Of a stretch of 64,000 nucleotides of DNA, positions 35,091 to 48,512 are shown one piece after another. Origin of the DNA: Brugia malayi (taxonomy: Eukaryota; Nematoda; Chromadorea; Rhabditida; Onchocercidae); the NCBI RefSeq assembly GCF_000002995.4, contig NW_025062479.1:15620721-15684720 (forward strand). The letters are read 5' to 3'. How positions within the stretch are numbered: position 1 is the first letter of the stretch; the number at the start of each line of letters is the position of its first letter. A program made the translations under genes and the position numbers. The notes below the pieces were generated by a model that was not told the DNA's origin, did not search any database, and worked only from the letters and a program-made list of their open reading frames with translations.

Positions 35091-38000
35091 CTAAAATTAA
35101 ATTAGAAAAAAAAAAGAAAAGAAATATGTTCTAAAAATTATAAATATATTATTTGTAAAATATGATCAATAAGTCACATGAAACTATTTAAAATGTATTA
35201 TCATAAATTTGAAATTAATTAATATTTTATTTACAAACTGCGAGAATATTTTAGAGAATAAGAAAAAAGATGTAAAATGAAGTTGTGAAATTTAAAATTA
35301 TTTAAATGCAATTATTGTCCAATTGTATTAAATGAGTATAATCTGTGAACATTTAATCTATTAATAAATTATGAAAAAATTCGAAATATGTTTATTATTG
35401 CAACATTTAGCATAATTATCATTAATTTAATATTACCAATCTTCAATCAATTAAATGTTAACAAGAGAGTAATAATGGTTATTTATCATAGTTTGTTGAT
35501 AAAAGTTAATCAATTCCTTTTCCGCTTTCCTTTTTTCGCATTCGAAAATTATCCTTGTTTACTTTTCTTGCATCATTCCCCAAACGTTCTTTCCTATCGC
35601 ATAATTTCTTAATTTTGTAGTGCCTTACAAAAATTTCTACAAATAATAATAATTTGCTGATTCCCTGTCACTCACTTTCTCTTACATTGTGATAGTCGTA
35701 CCTAAATTCTTAAATCCTTATATCAGATTTTTTACTGATTTGTTTTTTCGGTTTTTATCTAATTATCTGCTGATGCATTTTTTGGAAAAGATAAAATGCG
35801 ATCATTTGGAAATGTCAAATTTCGGGATAAATGAGTTATTTCAAATAAAAAAAAAAACACAAAAGCATTAAATTTAAAGTTTCACTCTTTCAATTAAAGA
35901 GCTCGATAATTTATTCATAAAAATAGCTTAAATCATATAATTAAGACCATTTTTATAATTTAAATAATGAAAAGAAATCATTTTGAAATGTTAATGAACT
36001 AATAAAATAATAATTCTTTACTATCTACTTACCAGTATACTCTCGTAGAAATGGATGCATTAGGTTTACAGATCAAAATATTCATTCTATTAGTAAAATA
36101 TTTGTCCTATATTTTGATCTCATTAGAAACATAAAATGTTGTTATTGATTATTAGGTTAATCGATAAACAGCAATGCTTACTTTAAAATTTTTGAAATTG
36201 ATGAAAAAAAGAACAGTAAGTCTAATAATTTATGCAATAAATTGCTAGGCTAAATTACTTCAACAAGTATTACATAGTTACTAAAATAATTTTACCCTTT
36301 GATGATATTTCCATTATATCATTGAATAATTATATGCCAATAATACTACTATATCAAAATAATCTTTCCTTAATTTCTTATTTAATTTTTATCTATCCTT
36401 ATTTCTTTTAAATTGTTGCTCACACACCAGATTGTTGCTTTGTTTTTTCTTAAAATAGAAAAGAAAAAATACCAATATTAAATTAATTTGGTCATTTTTT
36501 CAAATAAATTTTTTTTACAATTTTAAAGTTACTTTGATAAAATATTTTGAAATGAAAAAATGAAAAAGAATAGCCATAATGAATTCAGCAATTTATTATC
36601 ATTTATATGAGCAAAAAAAAGAAAAAAAAATGAAAAAAAAATTAAAAAAGACAAAATAAAACAAAACAAAAAGACAAAAAAAAAAATTGATAAGTGTATA
36701 AAATTAATGATGAGAATCTTTTCAGAATTTTTGGGAAAAAAAGTGAAATTGTAAGTAAGTTAAACTTCTGCGTTTCATTTGGATTCGTTCTTCTTAAATT
36801 TGAAGAAAAAACGTGAACAAATATATTGACAGGTTAAAATTTAATTAATTTTCTCAACCTTATTTTCTCAAGCTTATATTCTATATCTCAAGCTTACACA
36901 TATGTACCCAATCTTATTCTATCAAATACATTCTTAATTTAATGTATCAGAAATGCGATGAAATCTATCATCAGTGCATTTCTATATTATTTCTTTTTTT
37001 GTTAGGAAAAAAGCACAAGAAAACTGAAAAATTAAATTATTTCCGATATTTACATTTTTTCACACATTCTAAAATCATTCATTTAATATAATCTGTTATG
37101 AAATTTTGTGACATATAATTTAATTTATAGTTTAATAATTGCATATAGTATGGGTCTAATAACATTTTTTAAAGAAAATTGGAAAAAATTTTTTTATAAT
37201 GAATAAAAAATAAACGATGCATTTTGAAACTATCTGAAACATTTTTATTTTTTAAATAAAATTTTGTTTTCTCAACAAATTATTATCAATTCTAAATTTT
37301 GATATAATATTCAAATGACGAAATACACATATATATGTCAAAAAAAAATTGATTATTAAAACATTACATAACAAAAGTTATAGAAGTTAAAAAGGTTAAG
37401 TAATGGATTATGTATAAAATAAGATGGAGTTAATTTGATAAAATATTTATATCTGATTAACGATTTAAAATGTAGAAACAAACTATTAATAAAAACAATG
37501 TGATGAAAAAGTATGAATACCAAATATAAATGCATTCCCCTTTTTTCTCCCATCGAATTTTTTTTAAATCAAAAAAAAAAGAACTGTTCGTTTTAGCACA
37601 CATCATTTAGCTAAGATTGATAAAACTTAATATCTTAAAACTTTACATACCATTAGCTATCAATGAATTTAGCACTTGATGGAATGCTAAAAATTTTTAT
37701 TTTATTTTGAAATAATGAAATTCAACTGATGGTAACAATTTTAGCAATGAATGAATATATAAACCAAATAAACGTATGTATTCAATATTATTTGACATCT
37801 TTATAAAGTAAGTTTTAAAAGAATTTATATAAATTTTCTTTATATAAATATATAATATTTCATAAGAATTTTCATTTAATGAATTTTTCATTTCCTTTTA
37901 ATTCCGATATAATAGAGGTACAATTAAATTTATAACTTATATCTTAAATTAAATTTACAACTTAATATGAAGTACAATTAATAGCATTTCTTTTTAAATC

Positions 38001-41000
38001 AAGTTAACTGTCATTGTTTTGCCAAGGATAAAAAAAATTAGTTAGCATTTAAATTGTATAATAACTTTTTTCCTAGGAAAAAAAAACATGTATTTTTTTA
38101 ATTTACACTAATTTGATTTTTCGATATTGCTTTCTCAACTATTTTTGTTAAATCTGTACCTTTAAGTTTCTCTAAAATATTATTGAAAATGATATAACAG
38201 GCAATTTTAATCAATTTAAATTAAATTATCAAAATTTTTATAAGTTTTTTATGGCAGATTGCACTGGAATAAATGTACAAAAATCTTGTTCAAAAAAAAA
38301 AAAAAAAATAGAAATTATATTTATAAGCTGAAAGTTAGCTTTACTTTTGCTTTAATTTGTCTTTCTTTTGTATTCTAAAAACTTAAAATTATCGTTGTAT
38401 TGATGTAATTAACCAACTTATCCATTTCATTATAACCTATTCTGTATTAAATATTAACAATGTAACTCTTTGCATTTTTAAAGCTTTTTCAACCATACTT
38501 AATTATTTATTGACTTTTAAACTCTTCCATTGCAACATATATACTTTCTCCTCTTTTACTATTTTTAAAAAATGAAAATGACAGAAAAGAAAAAGTGAAA
38601 TCTAGAAAAAATTGATTAATATATTTAGCAGAATTTATCTCAAAACTATCGGTCAACTGATTGACCGTTTTCATATTTCTTATTTTATTCACTTTTTAAG
38701 TGCTTAAAAAATAAATTTGTATATCAAAATGTTTTCGTAGTTATATTCAAAATTAATAAGATAGGATGGAAAAGAGGGAAGCAAAATTAGAATATGCAAA
38801 ATAAAACTTTAAGATTGCATTTTTTTATTTTTGCAAATTTTGTTTCATTTTTTTTTTTTTTTTTTTCAATTTAAGCAATTATTCAGCCAAATTCACCGAA
38901 ACTATAAAATCATTATTCTTTTTCTTCCTCGGATAATCGCTTTTAATTTAATGTTATTTATTATTTATTCATTTCATCACTATTTATCAATTAACTTAAA
39001 ATATAGGTATATAAAATTTGAATTTATGGATCAAATATATAATTAAAAGAGACCTTTTTGACCTAATTCATATGCGACAATTTATTTAGAAGATGCATGA
39101 AAAATGTTATATAATATGGGTATATGATATGGTGCATAACTTGTATGCATGATATGGTATAAGATATGATTATGATATGATGTGGCATGATGGGTGACAT
39201 ATGATATGATATGATTATGTGATACATGATGGTATGATATGCTACATGGTGGATATAGCATGATATGGTATGATATATGCAAGGAGAAAATTCATATTTA
39301 TTAATCCATATGTGGAAAAGTGAGGAGAAGATAAAGAAAGAGAGAGATGGAGAAAGAAAAGGGAAAACGAAAGTTATATCCTTCAAGGTGTTAAACTGGA
39401 TTTAAATTAATTAATCTTCATTAGTTGACAAAATAAAATGATTACTTAGCATTAGCATTTATAATACAATGTTTTAGTTAAAACTTTGTTCTACTTACCT
39501 CCACTTAATTAATAAAACATAAACAGATGTCTTGGAATTTTTTTAGTATTTCTATAATTTAATAGATTAAGAATTTCTAGAATTTAAAATCAATTTGATC
39601 CGCTTGTTTCATGACTATAATTAATTTGGAACTAAGTTTTTTTTTAATATGATTATGAATTTAGCAACAATAATGCCTGTAACCTATAAAAGTATATTTT
39701 AAAAAAATAATTTTTTAATTAAAAATAAGTTAAATTGAAAATCAATAAGGGAAATAAAACTAACAAGAAATTTGTAATTTATTTGTAAAAATTAAAGTGG
39801 ATTCAACAAATGCTCTGATGTAAAAATAATTTAAAATGTGAACGCTATAAATTGGCGACAAATGAAATTTTCATATCAAAAGTAATGATGATAGAGATGA
39901 TGTATTTAAATATGCTATAATCTGACAAATATTTCCAAAGTTAAACAATTGAGACACCAGAATTCAAATTAACCATTTTCTGAATTTGAATCAAAAAAAA
40001 ATTATTACATAAGGATTACTAAATATTTTAGTAACAAGTTTTCAATTTATACAGCAAACTTTAATTGCATAAATAATCAGAACAAAAAGTAAAACAGTCA
40101 CTTATTACCTTTAATTTTATATTAATTAAAAAAATTTGGTTAAAATCTTTAAAATAGAAAAACGAAATTTGACTAACCGAAAGCAAATACACTTTGCTAA
40201 AAAAAAAAAAAAAAACTATTTGCAGATTTAGCAATAACTTTTTTTTCTTTCAACCTGCTTTTCTTTCCTATTATTTTATGAAATTTTGTTGATAAAAGAA
40301 AATTAAAATTTGTTGATGATTGACAATGAAAAAAAGAAATTACTTTTCAATCTAGTTGATTATGTTATTAATTTACCAATCATCATTTCAACTCCATTTA
40401 TTTTGTAGGAATTCAAAAGGAAAAAAATATATATATCTAAAATTCTTTTAAAAAAAGTGAGAAATTCTCTTTTCTTAATACATAAAAACTTTTAAAAAAA
40501 GGAAAATAAAGATAAAAGGAAAGAAAATTCTAATAAAGAGAAAATAATAATGAAAAATGTATCGTTACATACGGTTGAGAAGCAGTAAACAAAAACTTTT
40601 GAAACTTTACTTCATCTTCTAATAGTTTTAGGATTTTAAACAGTTTTTTCCGATTTTCTTTAATTTCGATTCACTATTGCATTTTTCGTTATTTGTTCCG
40701 TCCTTTCGCATAATTAGATTCTATTATATTTCTTAAAAAATTTTTTTTCTTTCTTTGCTTCTCTTCCTTTTGCTCTCTCTCTCCGAAAATTTTTTTTAAT
40801 TTTATTAAATTTATATTACATTGAAATTATATTTCATTTGCATTATATTGAATATATCTTGCAAATCTTGTTTACATCACATTTTTCTTTCGCTTAATTT
40901 ATATTTTATTCTTCTATTTTACCGTAGAGAATAATTAGGAAATAAAAAAATTCTGCAGAAGAATTGTGCAGAATTTCAAAAATCTCATAAGCATGAAATG

Positions 41001-43577
41001 AACTGAGTTAAAAAGTTTAAAAGTAATTAAATTTGTTGCATCAGTGCTAAATTTTTTTACATTTGCAATAATTTTTCTTTAAGTAAAAATTGTGACTAAC
41101 AATTGTTTTGAATTGCCTAGTCTTCATTTCGAAATTGAAGGATATCAATTAGAGTGACATCATAAATTGAATTTAATGAATACACTCAAAATTTACCGTA
41201 AACAAGGTTTGATATTAGGATGTCAAAATGTTAGCTAAAAGTACGAACTAATTAACTCAATTCAAAGTGAAGACAGCACGAAGCTTTTTATTTTTCTTTT
41301 TTTCAAATTGAATTAATTAAAAAGCTTCTATTCATTACTAAATTTACATCACATCGCATGAATCGTATAATTAATTTCTCCCATTTTCTTCTAAAAAAAA
41401 AAAAATAAAGTAATATTTGAAGAAAGGTATGAATATAATATTGATGGATTAGATAATGAAGTGATAATAATTGAAAGTAATAATGTTTAAAAATATAAAT
41501 AGGAATCTTTGCTATCTTATTTAATAAAGTTATAGTACTTAAAAATGATAATGTTAGGATATACCAGCTAATAAAATTGCTTCATTTGTTTATACAAATA
41601 AATCTTTTTTAATCAGCATTAATAATTTTGCTTCTTTTAAGGGATTTCAGTTCAAGAAAAACTATTAAAGTTAAAATTCTTCAAATTGTAATAATCTTAT
41701 CTTACCAATCAGCTTATCTTGTCTTATGTTAATCAGCAATATAAATCTGTAGTATTTCTAGAAAATAAGGAAAAAAAAAAAACCATTGGCACTTAGACTG
41801 ACAACATTGTAACTAATTTAATCAACCGTAGCGCTGTACTTGCGATTTATAAAAAATTCCAATAAATATTCAACAAGCGTAAAATTGAAAAATTGTCAAC
41901 AAGCAAAAAAAAAAATTAAAAAAATATAAATGACTAAAATTAACAAATTTCTTCTTTCTTTCAAACAAAATTAACTTATTTAGTAATAACATTGTTTTCG
42001 TTTTTGTTTTTGCTTCTAAAATTAAACAAGACGAAAAGTCAATGGCATATTTTTGATTACTTACTAGAACCGAATAAATAGGTTACAATATAATATTCAA
42101 AAATATCTTCCAAATATTAAAAATGTTGTAATTAATATATAATTTACAACAATATACATACATGATGCTATAAATTATAAATTATGTACCGCATATGATT
42201 ATTTCATACGAAATTTAATCAGCACATAAAATTATTATTATAAGTAAGCTTTTGTGATTTGAATCATTTCATTTAAAAAAGATATTTTCAACTTCATTGG
42301 TAATAAGTGTTTATGAGAGCAATAATCCTGTTATCAAATTTGAAATTGCAAATTCCAAATAAACAATTAAATAATTTAAAGCATCGACTTATCGCACAGT
42401 GTGAATAATATCTCAGATTTATACATTACTTTTCCTCTGTTTTAAATATCCCTTGCAGTTATTGAAATTGTTTTATAAATTTATTTCAAAAATAATGTGA
42501 TTGTTAAAACGTTGATAACAGTTGATAATGTGGTCATCATACGGTCGTTACTATAAAAATAACTACATTGTACAACTAGAAACTTGGATAGGTTAACATA
42601 GTATTATTCATTGAAAATGAGAGCCAAAAAAAATGTTGAATAGATATATCTAAATTAAGTTTAGTTTGATAAAAAGTAAACTTCTAAATTTTATTTTTAA
42701 TTTCATACATTAGACTTTTTAAATTAAACAAAAAATAAATTACAACAAAATATAATTATAATAAGAGCACTTTCTGTGCTATTTAAAAAAATTTTTGCAT
42801 AAAATGAAATTAAGAATATATTTGATGCTAAAAACATACATTATGCCAAAAAACGTTTGACAATGGTTTGTATAAAAGAATAGATTTAAATATTGCTTCA
42901 AGTTCAAAATGAATTTTAAAAGATAAATTAAAAAGGGTGTAATATCTAATTTTTTAATGAGATAACTACTATGTCTAGCTATTTTTCGAATTACTTTAAA
43001 TTTGTCAAATCTTTAGTGGATCATTTATTTCAATAAAATTTGCACTAAAATTTCAATAATTTATGATATCATAAGCTATTCTGTCTTTTTTGCGCGTCAT
43101 TTTTCTCGCATTTTTTTCTTCTTATTTATATAATTCAAATAGCGAAATAATTCATGCATTATAATAACTTAAGCTATTTCCTTTTTCGTTTTTTAAAAAA
43201 AAAATTTTTTTTGAAGGTTTTTTTTATCACTTCAAGATGTTTACAAATTGAAGTAACAAGGGATAAAAGATATAAATTAATGTAAAAATTGCTTTGCTTC
43301 ATTTTTCTTCCTTTGAAGTATTTAATCTAATGAAATAAAAAAAAAAAAGATTTATCATTAAAAAACTGATTTTCACCATACTGATAAAAGGAAAGCAAAA
43401 GATATTTTTATCATATATTATTTTGATATGAAAAAAAAAAAAATGCTATAAAAAAAATCCTTTAAAATAACAAATTAAAATGGAAAAATGAAATTCAATT
43501 TAATTAATCAAAAGCAAGAGAAGAAATATTTTTTTTTCGAATAGCTGGTCATTGTTATATTACAGAATTCAATAATT
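35091..43577. other. 8.5-kb gene-free region
   Basis: AT-rich DNA with many A/T runs. The open frames here are short, compositionally biased and without splice or family support. The only distinctive structure is the ATGATATG-type degenerate repeat at about 39095-39290. It lies upstream of the small secreted peptide gene and downstream of the Ig-EGF gene, both on the minus strand. Confidence 0.55.
39095..39290. repeat. Degenerate ATGATATG/GGTATGATATG minisatellite
   Basis: About 195 bases are built from imperfect copies of TGATATGRTATGATAT-like motifs, broken by CATG and GGTG variants. Reverse-strand frames therefore translate to His/Tyr/Ser/Ile repeats and are not genes. Confidence 0.85.
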
Positions 43578-45700
43578 TCATAGAGTTTTAGAATGTTGTA
43601 ATTGTTTAAGACAAATTGCAATTGTTTGTGCATTCAATTCCGTTTCCTCAATCGGTTCTGCATTTTCCACAACTGGTAACATAGCTGAAGGATAGAGCAT
43701 TCTCGGATCGTCGGATACGTCTGGTGGCTTTGGTGCAAGATCTTCCAATGAAACAATTCGTTTCCGAACTTCGCTAAAAAAAATTTTTTTTTCGCAAAAT
43801 ATATACGAATAAAAATAGGAAATCAGTATGACAATCAGATATTTCGCACTAAAAATGGTTATGAAAATTAATTGGAAATCGAATAATTAAAAATATGTCA
43901 AAAATGCAAACGTTTTCTTGCAACAAAAGAATGTAATAATTATGCATAATGTTGAGCAAATATGTGCTATAAATGGTGAGAAACGTAAAATTTCACGTCC
44001 AATAGCTCCATCAACAAGTTCTGTTAGAAGCATAAAATTAATATGATTGTACTAATTAATAAATAATTGAATTAGTCAAAATTGCACTAATTTAACGGAA
44101 TGGATAAATTGTTATATTATGAAATTAATACTGCTTATTCATATTCCTTTTTGAACAAATAGACTTATGTGTCATTTCAAAAATAATGTAATCAAATTTT
44201 AAAATCATTTCAATAAAAGAATTATTTAATTAAACTGTGTGTTAAATGAAAAAAAAGTGAAATGTTTCAGTTACCTATTTCCTTTGTTTTTATTTTTTTT
44301 TACCTTTTTTTTTGAAGAATACGCAAACTTAATGCTAAAATTTTTATACAGTATTATTCTTTACTGTTTCTTACTAAGTTTTCTTTACGTGCTGCTTGTG
44401 GTAATTGCATAAAAATTTTCATGTTTGCTTAAATTAATCATTTGTATATATATACATGATTTTTTTTCTGTTATTTCTTTTTTTACTTTTGATCGAAAAT
44501 TTTACAAAATTTCATTTCTTATCATCAAAACAAAAATTAAAACGGTACTATAATGTTTGTTATTCAAACAAATAATTACCAGTACAGAATTCTCCTGTAT
44601 ACTGTAATACACAATTACATTTCAAATATTTTAAAAGTGGTGCATTTGGAAAAGTATCAATAACGCAACCACCGTAAAGGCATGGATTCATGACATTATG
44701 GTATGATGTCATATCATTTTTTTCATTACAGTCTTGCACATCTGAAGCAAATTAATTTTACAGATTGGTAAGTAATATATTGTATAAATAGTACTGTTTT
44801 AAATTTACAGTAAATTGAAAAATTAAAGCAACTTAAATTGTTGATTGAGAATTAAAAATGAGAGTTTAATTGGAAATTTTGATATGCGAATTTGTCAAGC
44901 AAATCAGTTATCAAATTTTTAATTAATTTAAATAGAAACAGCTATTATCAAAATACTATTTCAAATGAATTTTAGTAAACATTACATTTTTAAATAATTA
45001 CAAATTAAATTTCCCAAATTATCCTTTCCTATATTATATTTTGCACACTATAATAATACTTTTATTGTATTAAACAATAATGGTTAATTATAATTAATGT
45101 AAAAATTAATATGGTGTCATCTTAACATTTTACCAATTATTAGAAGCAAGCGACATACATTATAATTCGTAATTTTTTTTTTTGAATTCATTTCAGTATA
45201 TCTAATTAAAACTAATTCGTTGATGCATATAATACGCACGCGTGCTTATTTATCTCCCATATACCAAACTAATTTTTTTCTTATTTTTTTAAAAGTATTT
45301 TCTATGCATGAAATATTAAACTAATTGTTCATGCATCATATATCTATTAATAAATATTAGCTTTCTAAAAATACTAACTGAATTGTCAACAACAAATCAC
45401 ATTACATTATTTCAATTATTTCTTCATTTAATTTTTTGTTATAAAAAACAAAAAAAAAAAAAAAATAGAGATTTTCGGAACGAAAAATTTTTGATGAATT
45501 AAATCGAAATTCCAATTTTAATATCAATTGTAATTTTGTAACACTTACAAAGATTAATTCGTGAAATCCATTCAATGTTTTGGGTCAAACCGACATGACA
45601 ATCATAGATGCCTTCGTTTTCTTTTTGTGCTGCATAAAGAATAAGACGGCCATCTGTTTCATTTAATGAGAATCGACTTAAAATATTAAATAAATTTAAG

Positions 45701-45742
<42 letters not shown>

Positions 45743-47411
45743 ATAAGAAAAATATTTTTCAAAAAATATAATAATATAGAGAAATAATTAGTCAATGAAC
45801 ATGTACAACTATACAATACATAAAATTCCGAATCATAAATTTTTAAAAAAAAAATTTAATAAATTAATCTTAGAAGGTGGCAAATACAAAATATAGTCAT
45901 TAATTATACTTAATAAATCAAGAAATAAATATGAGGAGTTTTAAACTTATAAAAATTCTTAAGTTATTATAACTGCAATATACCTAAGGCAATGATTAGA
46001 CGAAATAAAAATATAAAACAATTCTTTAAAATTAATTTTCTGTTCTTTAAGGAAATATTATGCTTTTACGTTACCTATTTTCATTATCAATAGGAATGCT
46101 GCGGTATTCTTGAATATCACGAAATATCCATTTCATTTTTTTATTTCCATTGTAATAACTATTGCGAGCTGAACTCCAAGCCACACAGTTAAGTATAATA
46201 TGACGTCCCATTGGTACGTAACGTGTTGTTACGTTAGTTTTTACGATTGGCATCGAGTTGTCCATATTTTTCACAAATATATATTGCGGTTCTATAATGC
46301 AAAATTAATACAATAACATCTGGATATCATATGAACTTATAATATATTAATTAAGGAACTAATATTATTTTTTCAATTGCTACAAGTATAATATACTTAA
46401 AGAAATGACTGTAGGAATTATAATGAAATATTTTTGATTGATCAAATAATATAATCAATATTGATCGTTTTGCCACTGGCATTTTATGCTATTCTACTTT
46501 GAAATTATAAAATTATTATGAATAAACAGCGATATTATGATGATTGTTAGAAAGTAAAGATTAGATTAACTAGTATTAAAAAATTGGTTTTACTAATTTT
46601 ATTTTTCATGCTTAACGAAGATTTTTGTAATCTTTCGAAAAAAAAATGAGCAAGACGTGTTTTTCTTATTCGTTTGAATTTTTTTTTCTATTACCTTTTA
46701 ATTTTTATTTTTAGATTACTCTTGACTGTAAACACAATTCCTTCAAAAATTCTTCATAATATATAAACAATTCCTTAATATATATATAAGATATTATAAT
46801 ATTTCATAAGGAAATAATTGCATTCTGTTGTACTATATTATTCGAGCATTATATTTCCAACGGCATTTAATGAATTAGAAACGAATCAGAAAAGCAAAAT
46901 TTTGAAAATCTTCATCCCACACAAATATTTGCTATTTAATAAAAAGTATAAACTATTATAATATATTTCACCGCTTTGCAATCATTAATATCTGCAAAGC
47001 TTTATTTAATTAGAAATAAATTGAAAATCATCAATTATTTTTTGATCAGTAATTTTAGGCAAATATTTGCTAATGGATAATTTTTTAAAATAATATAAAG
47101 TTAATGGAGTGTTTTGTATTAATTATATCAATATATTAAATTGAAGAGTTTATTAAAAAATATTCAAGCAGGAGAAGAAGTATTATAAGTTAGCAAATAA
47201 TACATAATTTTAAAAAGTCTGCTTGAATTCATAATATAATTACCGGAAATTTTTTATCAAATATAGAGTTTTGTTTTAAATTTTGCAAAAGTGTCCATTT
47301 TTTTTTAAAAAAAAATATTTTTGAACTACTAAAGTAAAGCAAACCAAAAATGTTTTCATCAAACGACTGACAAATTGTGAAAAGAATGAAAATCACCGAT
47401 AATTCCAACAT
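43578..47411 (-). CDS. Signal peptide-Ig-EGF-transmembrane protein, neuregulin-like architecture
   Basis: Six exons in transcription order: 47411-47345, 46291-46075, 45676-45549, 44741-44580, 44020-43912 and 43773-43578. All are GT/AG with matching phases and give 292 aa. Residues 1-16 form a signal peptide (MLELSVIFILFTICQS). One Ig domain has Cys58 (LNCVAW), Trp77 and Cys121 in the classic EGIYDC strand. NVT and NET are possible N-glycosylation sites. An EGF module follows with Cys142, 158, 163, 179, 181 and 190 (spacing x15-x4-x15-x1-x8). After a short juxtamembrane stretch comes a membrane helix at about 207-225 with a CCKK stop-transfer, then a 67-residue cytosolic tail. This Ig-EGF-TM order is that of neuregulins. 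However, the residue before the last EGF Cys is Phe where EGF-receptor ligands have Arg, so it may not be an ErbB ligand. It could instead be an adhesion or receptor-like protein. The signal-peptide exon is the least certain part. Confidence 0.82.
45704..45741. repeat. (TA)n microsatellite in Ig-EGF gene intron
   Basis: About 19 TA units, close upstream (in transcription) of the second Ig exon. Confidence 0.95.
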
Positions 47412-48503
47412 ATTTATTCATATGACGTTCAAATAAAATAAAATTAAAAATTTTCAATTAATTTCTTATATATAATCCTACAAGAATGATATGAGAACAT
47501 TTACATATAATGCATAAATATGCATTAAAATGGAAGTTCGATGTTTTAATGCTTAGAAATTAAATATATTAACAAAAATTTTTGTTAGCATATTTAATTT
47601 GACAATTTTAACAATAGAATTAATATTTTATTATAAAATAACTTATTTTATTAATATTTCTAATTATAATACCAAATTAGTACTTTTAATGTTGAATTTT
47701 CAGTAAGTATTTCAAGTTTAATATTGAAATAAACACGCTAATATTTTTAAATTTTTAAATTCATTGATTTTTTTTTTTTTGAGAACTTCAAATTACTGCA
47801 TTAGATGAAATATATTATATCATTTTACTAACAACTATAACATTCTAATCAAGTAGAAAGTTGCAACAATGCAGGTATGGTCTTGTAATGATTTTCGGAA
47901 TGCGGTCAATACTTCTTTTTGGTTAGGCTAAGGTATGTGCTACCGTAAGATTCACAGCTCTTTCAGTCGTCTCTGCCAGTTCTCAGTGGCGTCCCCGAGA
48001 TATCTCGTTAATTTGGCTTTTTCCATTCTCAGTTACGTCATTATGATATGTCCGAAATCCATGGAATATCTTAAAGATTTGATAATTTTTTTATCACTTA
48101 GATTATTTTAAATTAATGTATTGATAATTGATGCTATTTTCGATGTTTCGAGTTAAACAGTCGCGTACGTAGCATAACAAATTTTTCGTCGGTGTTCTTT
48201 TCATCTTTTAAATCAAAATATTTCTTGCGTAATGTAAGGAATACTAAATAATGTTGAAAATGGTTTTTTTCTTAATAATATGGTGAAGATCACAGTTTCT
48301 CTTAGATGGTGGAAAATTCACTCCATCTACTTGTGTATGTTAGAATTCTGCGGTGTATTATTCAATTTGTATGTTATGTATATGTTTTTTATTTCTTTGT
48401 TAGTTTTTTTTTTTTTTTTTTTTTTTTTTACTTATTTCTCTAATTTTTTCCACTTTATCTTAGCAACGTTCAAATCAATGAGGTTTCACCAAAAATTTTG
48501 CAG
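47412..48503. promoter_or_regulatory. Divergent promoter region between Ig-EGF gene and HMG-CoA reductase
   Basis: This interval separates two divergently transcribed genes. From about 47870 the base composition becomes visibly less AT-rich. It contains the 12-bp palindrome CGAGATATCTCG (47996-48007) and a TTACGTCA element (48033-48040), which matches CRE/ATF-type bZIP sites. An open frame from ATG 48280, encoding an aromatic, hydrophobic peptide, could be an upstream reductase exon but is unproven. The stretch ends at the TTTTGCAG acceptor at 48502-48503. Confidence 0.5.
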
Positions 48504-48512
48504 GGTATAAGA

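Noticed and set aside
39095..39290. CRISPR-like array
   Set aside because: Repeats are degenerate and without unique spacers of constant length, and the genome is animal.
39063..39386. 107-codon minus-strand frame with His/Tyr/Ile/Ser repeats
   Set aside because: It translates the ATGATATG minisatellite. Overlapping frames show the same repetitive pattern.
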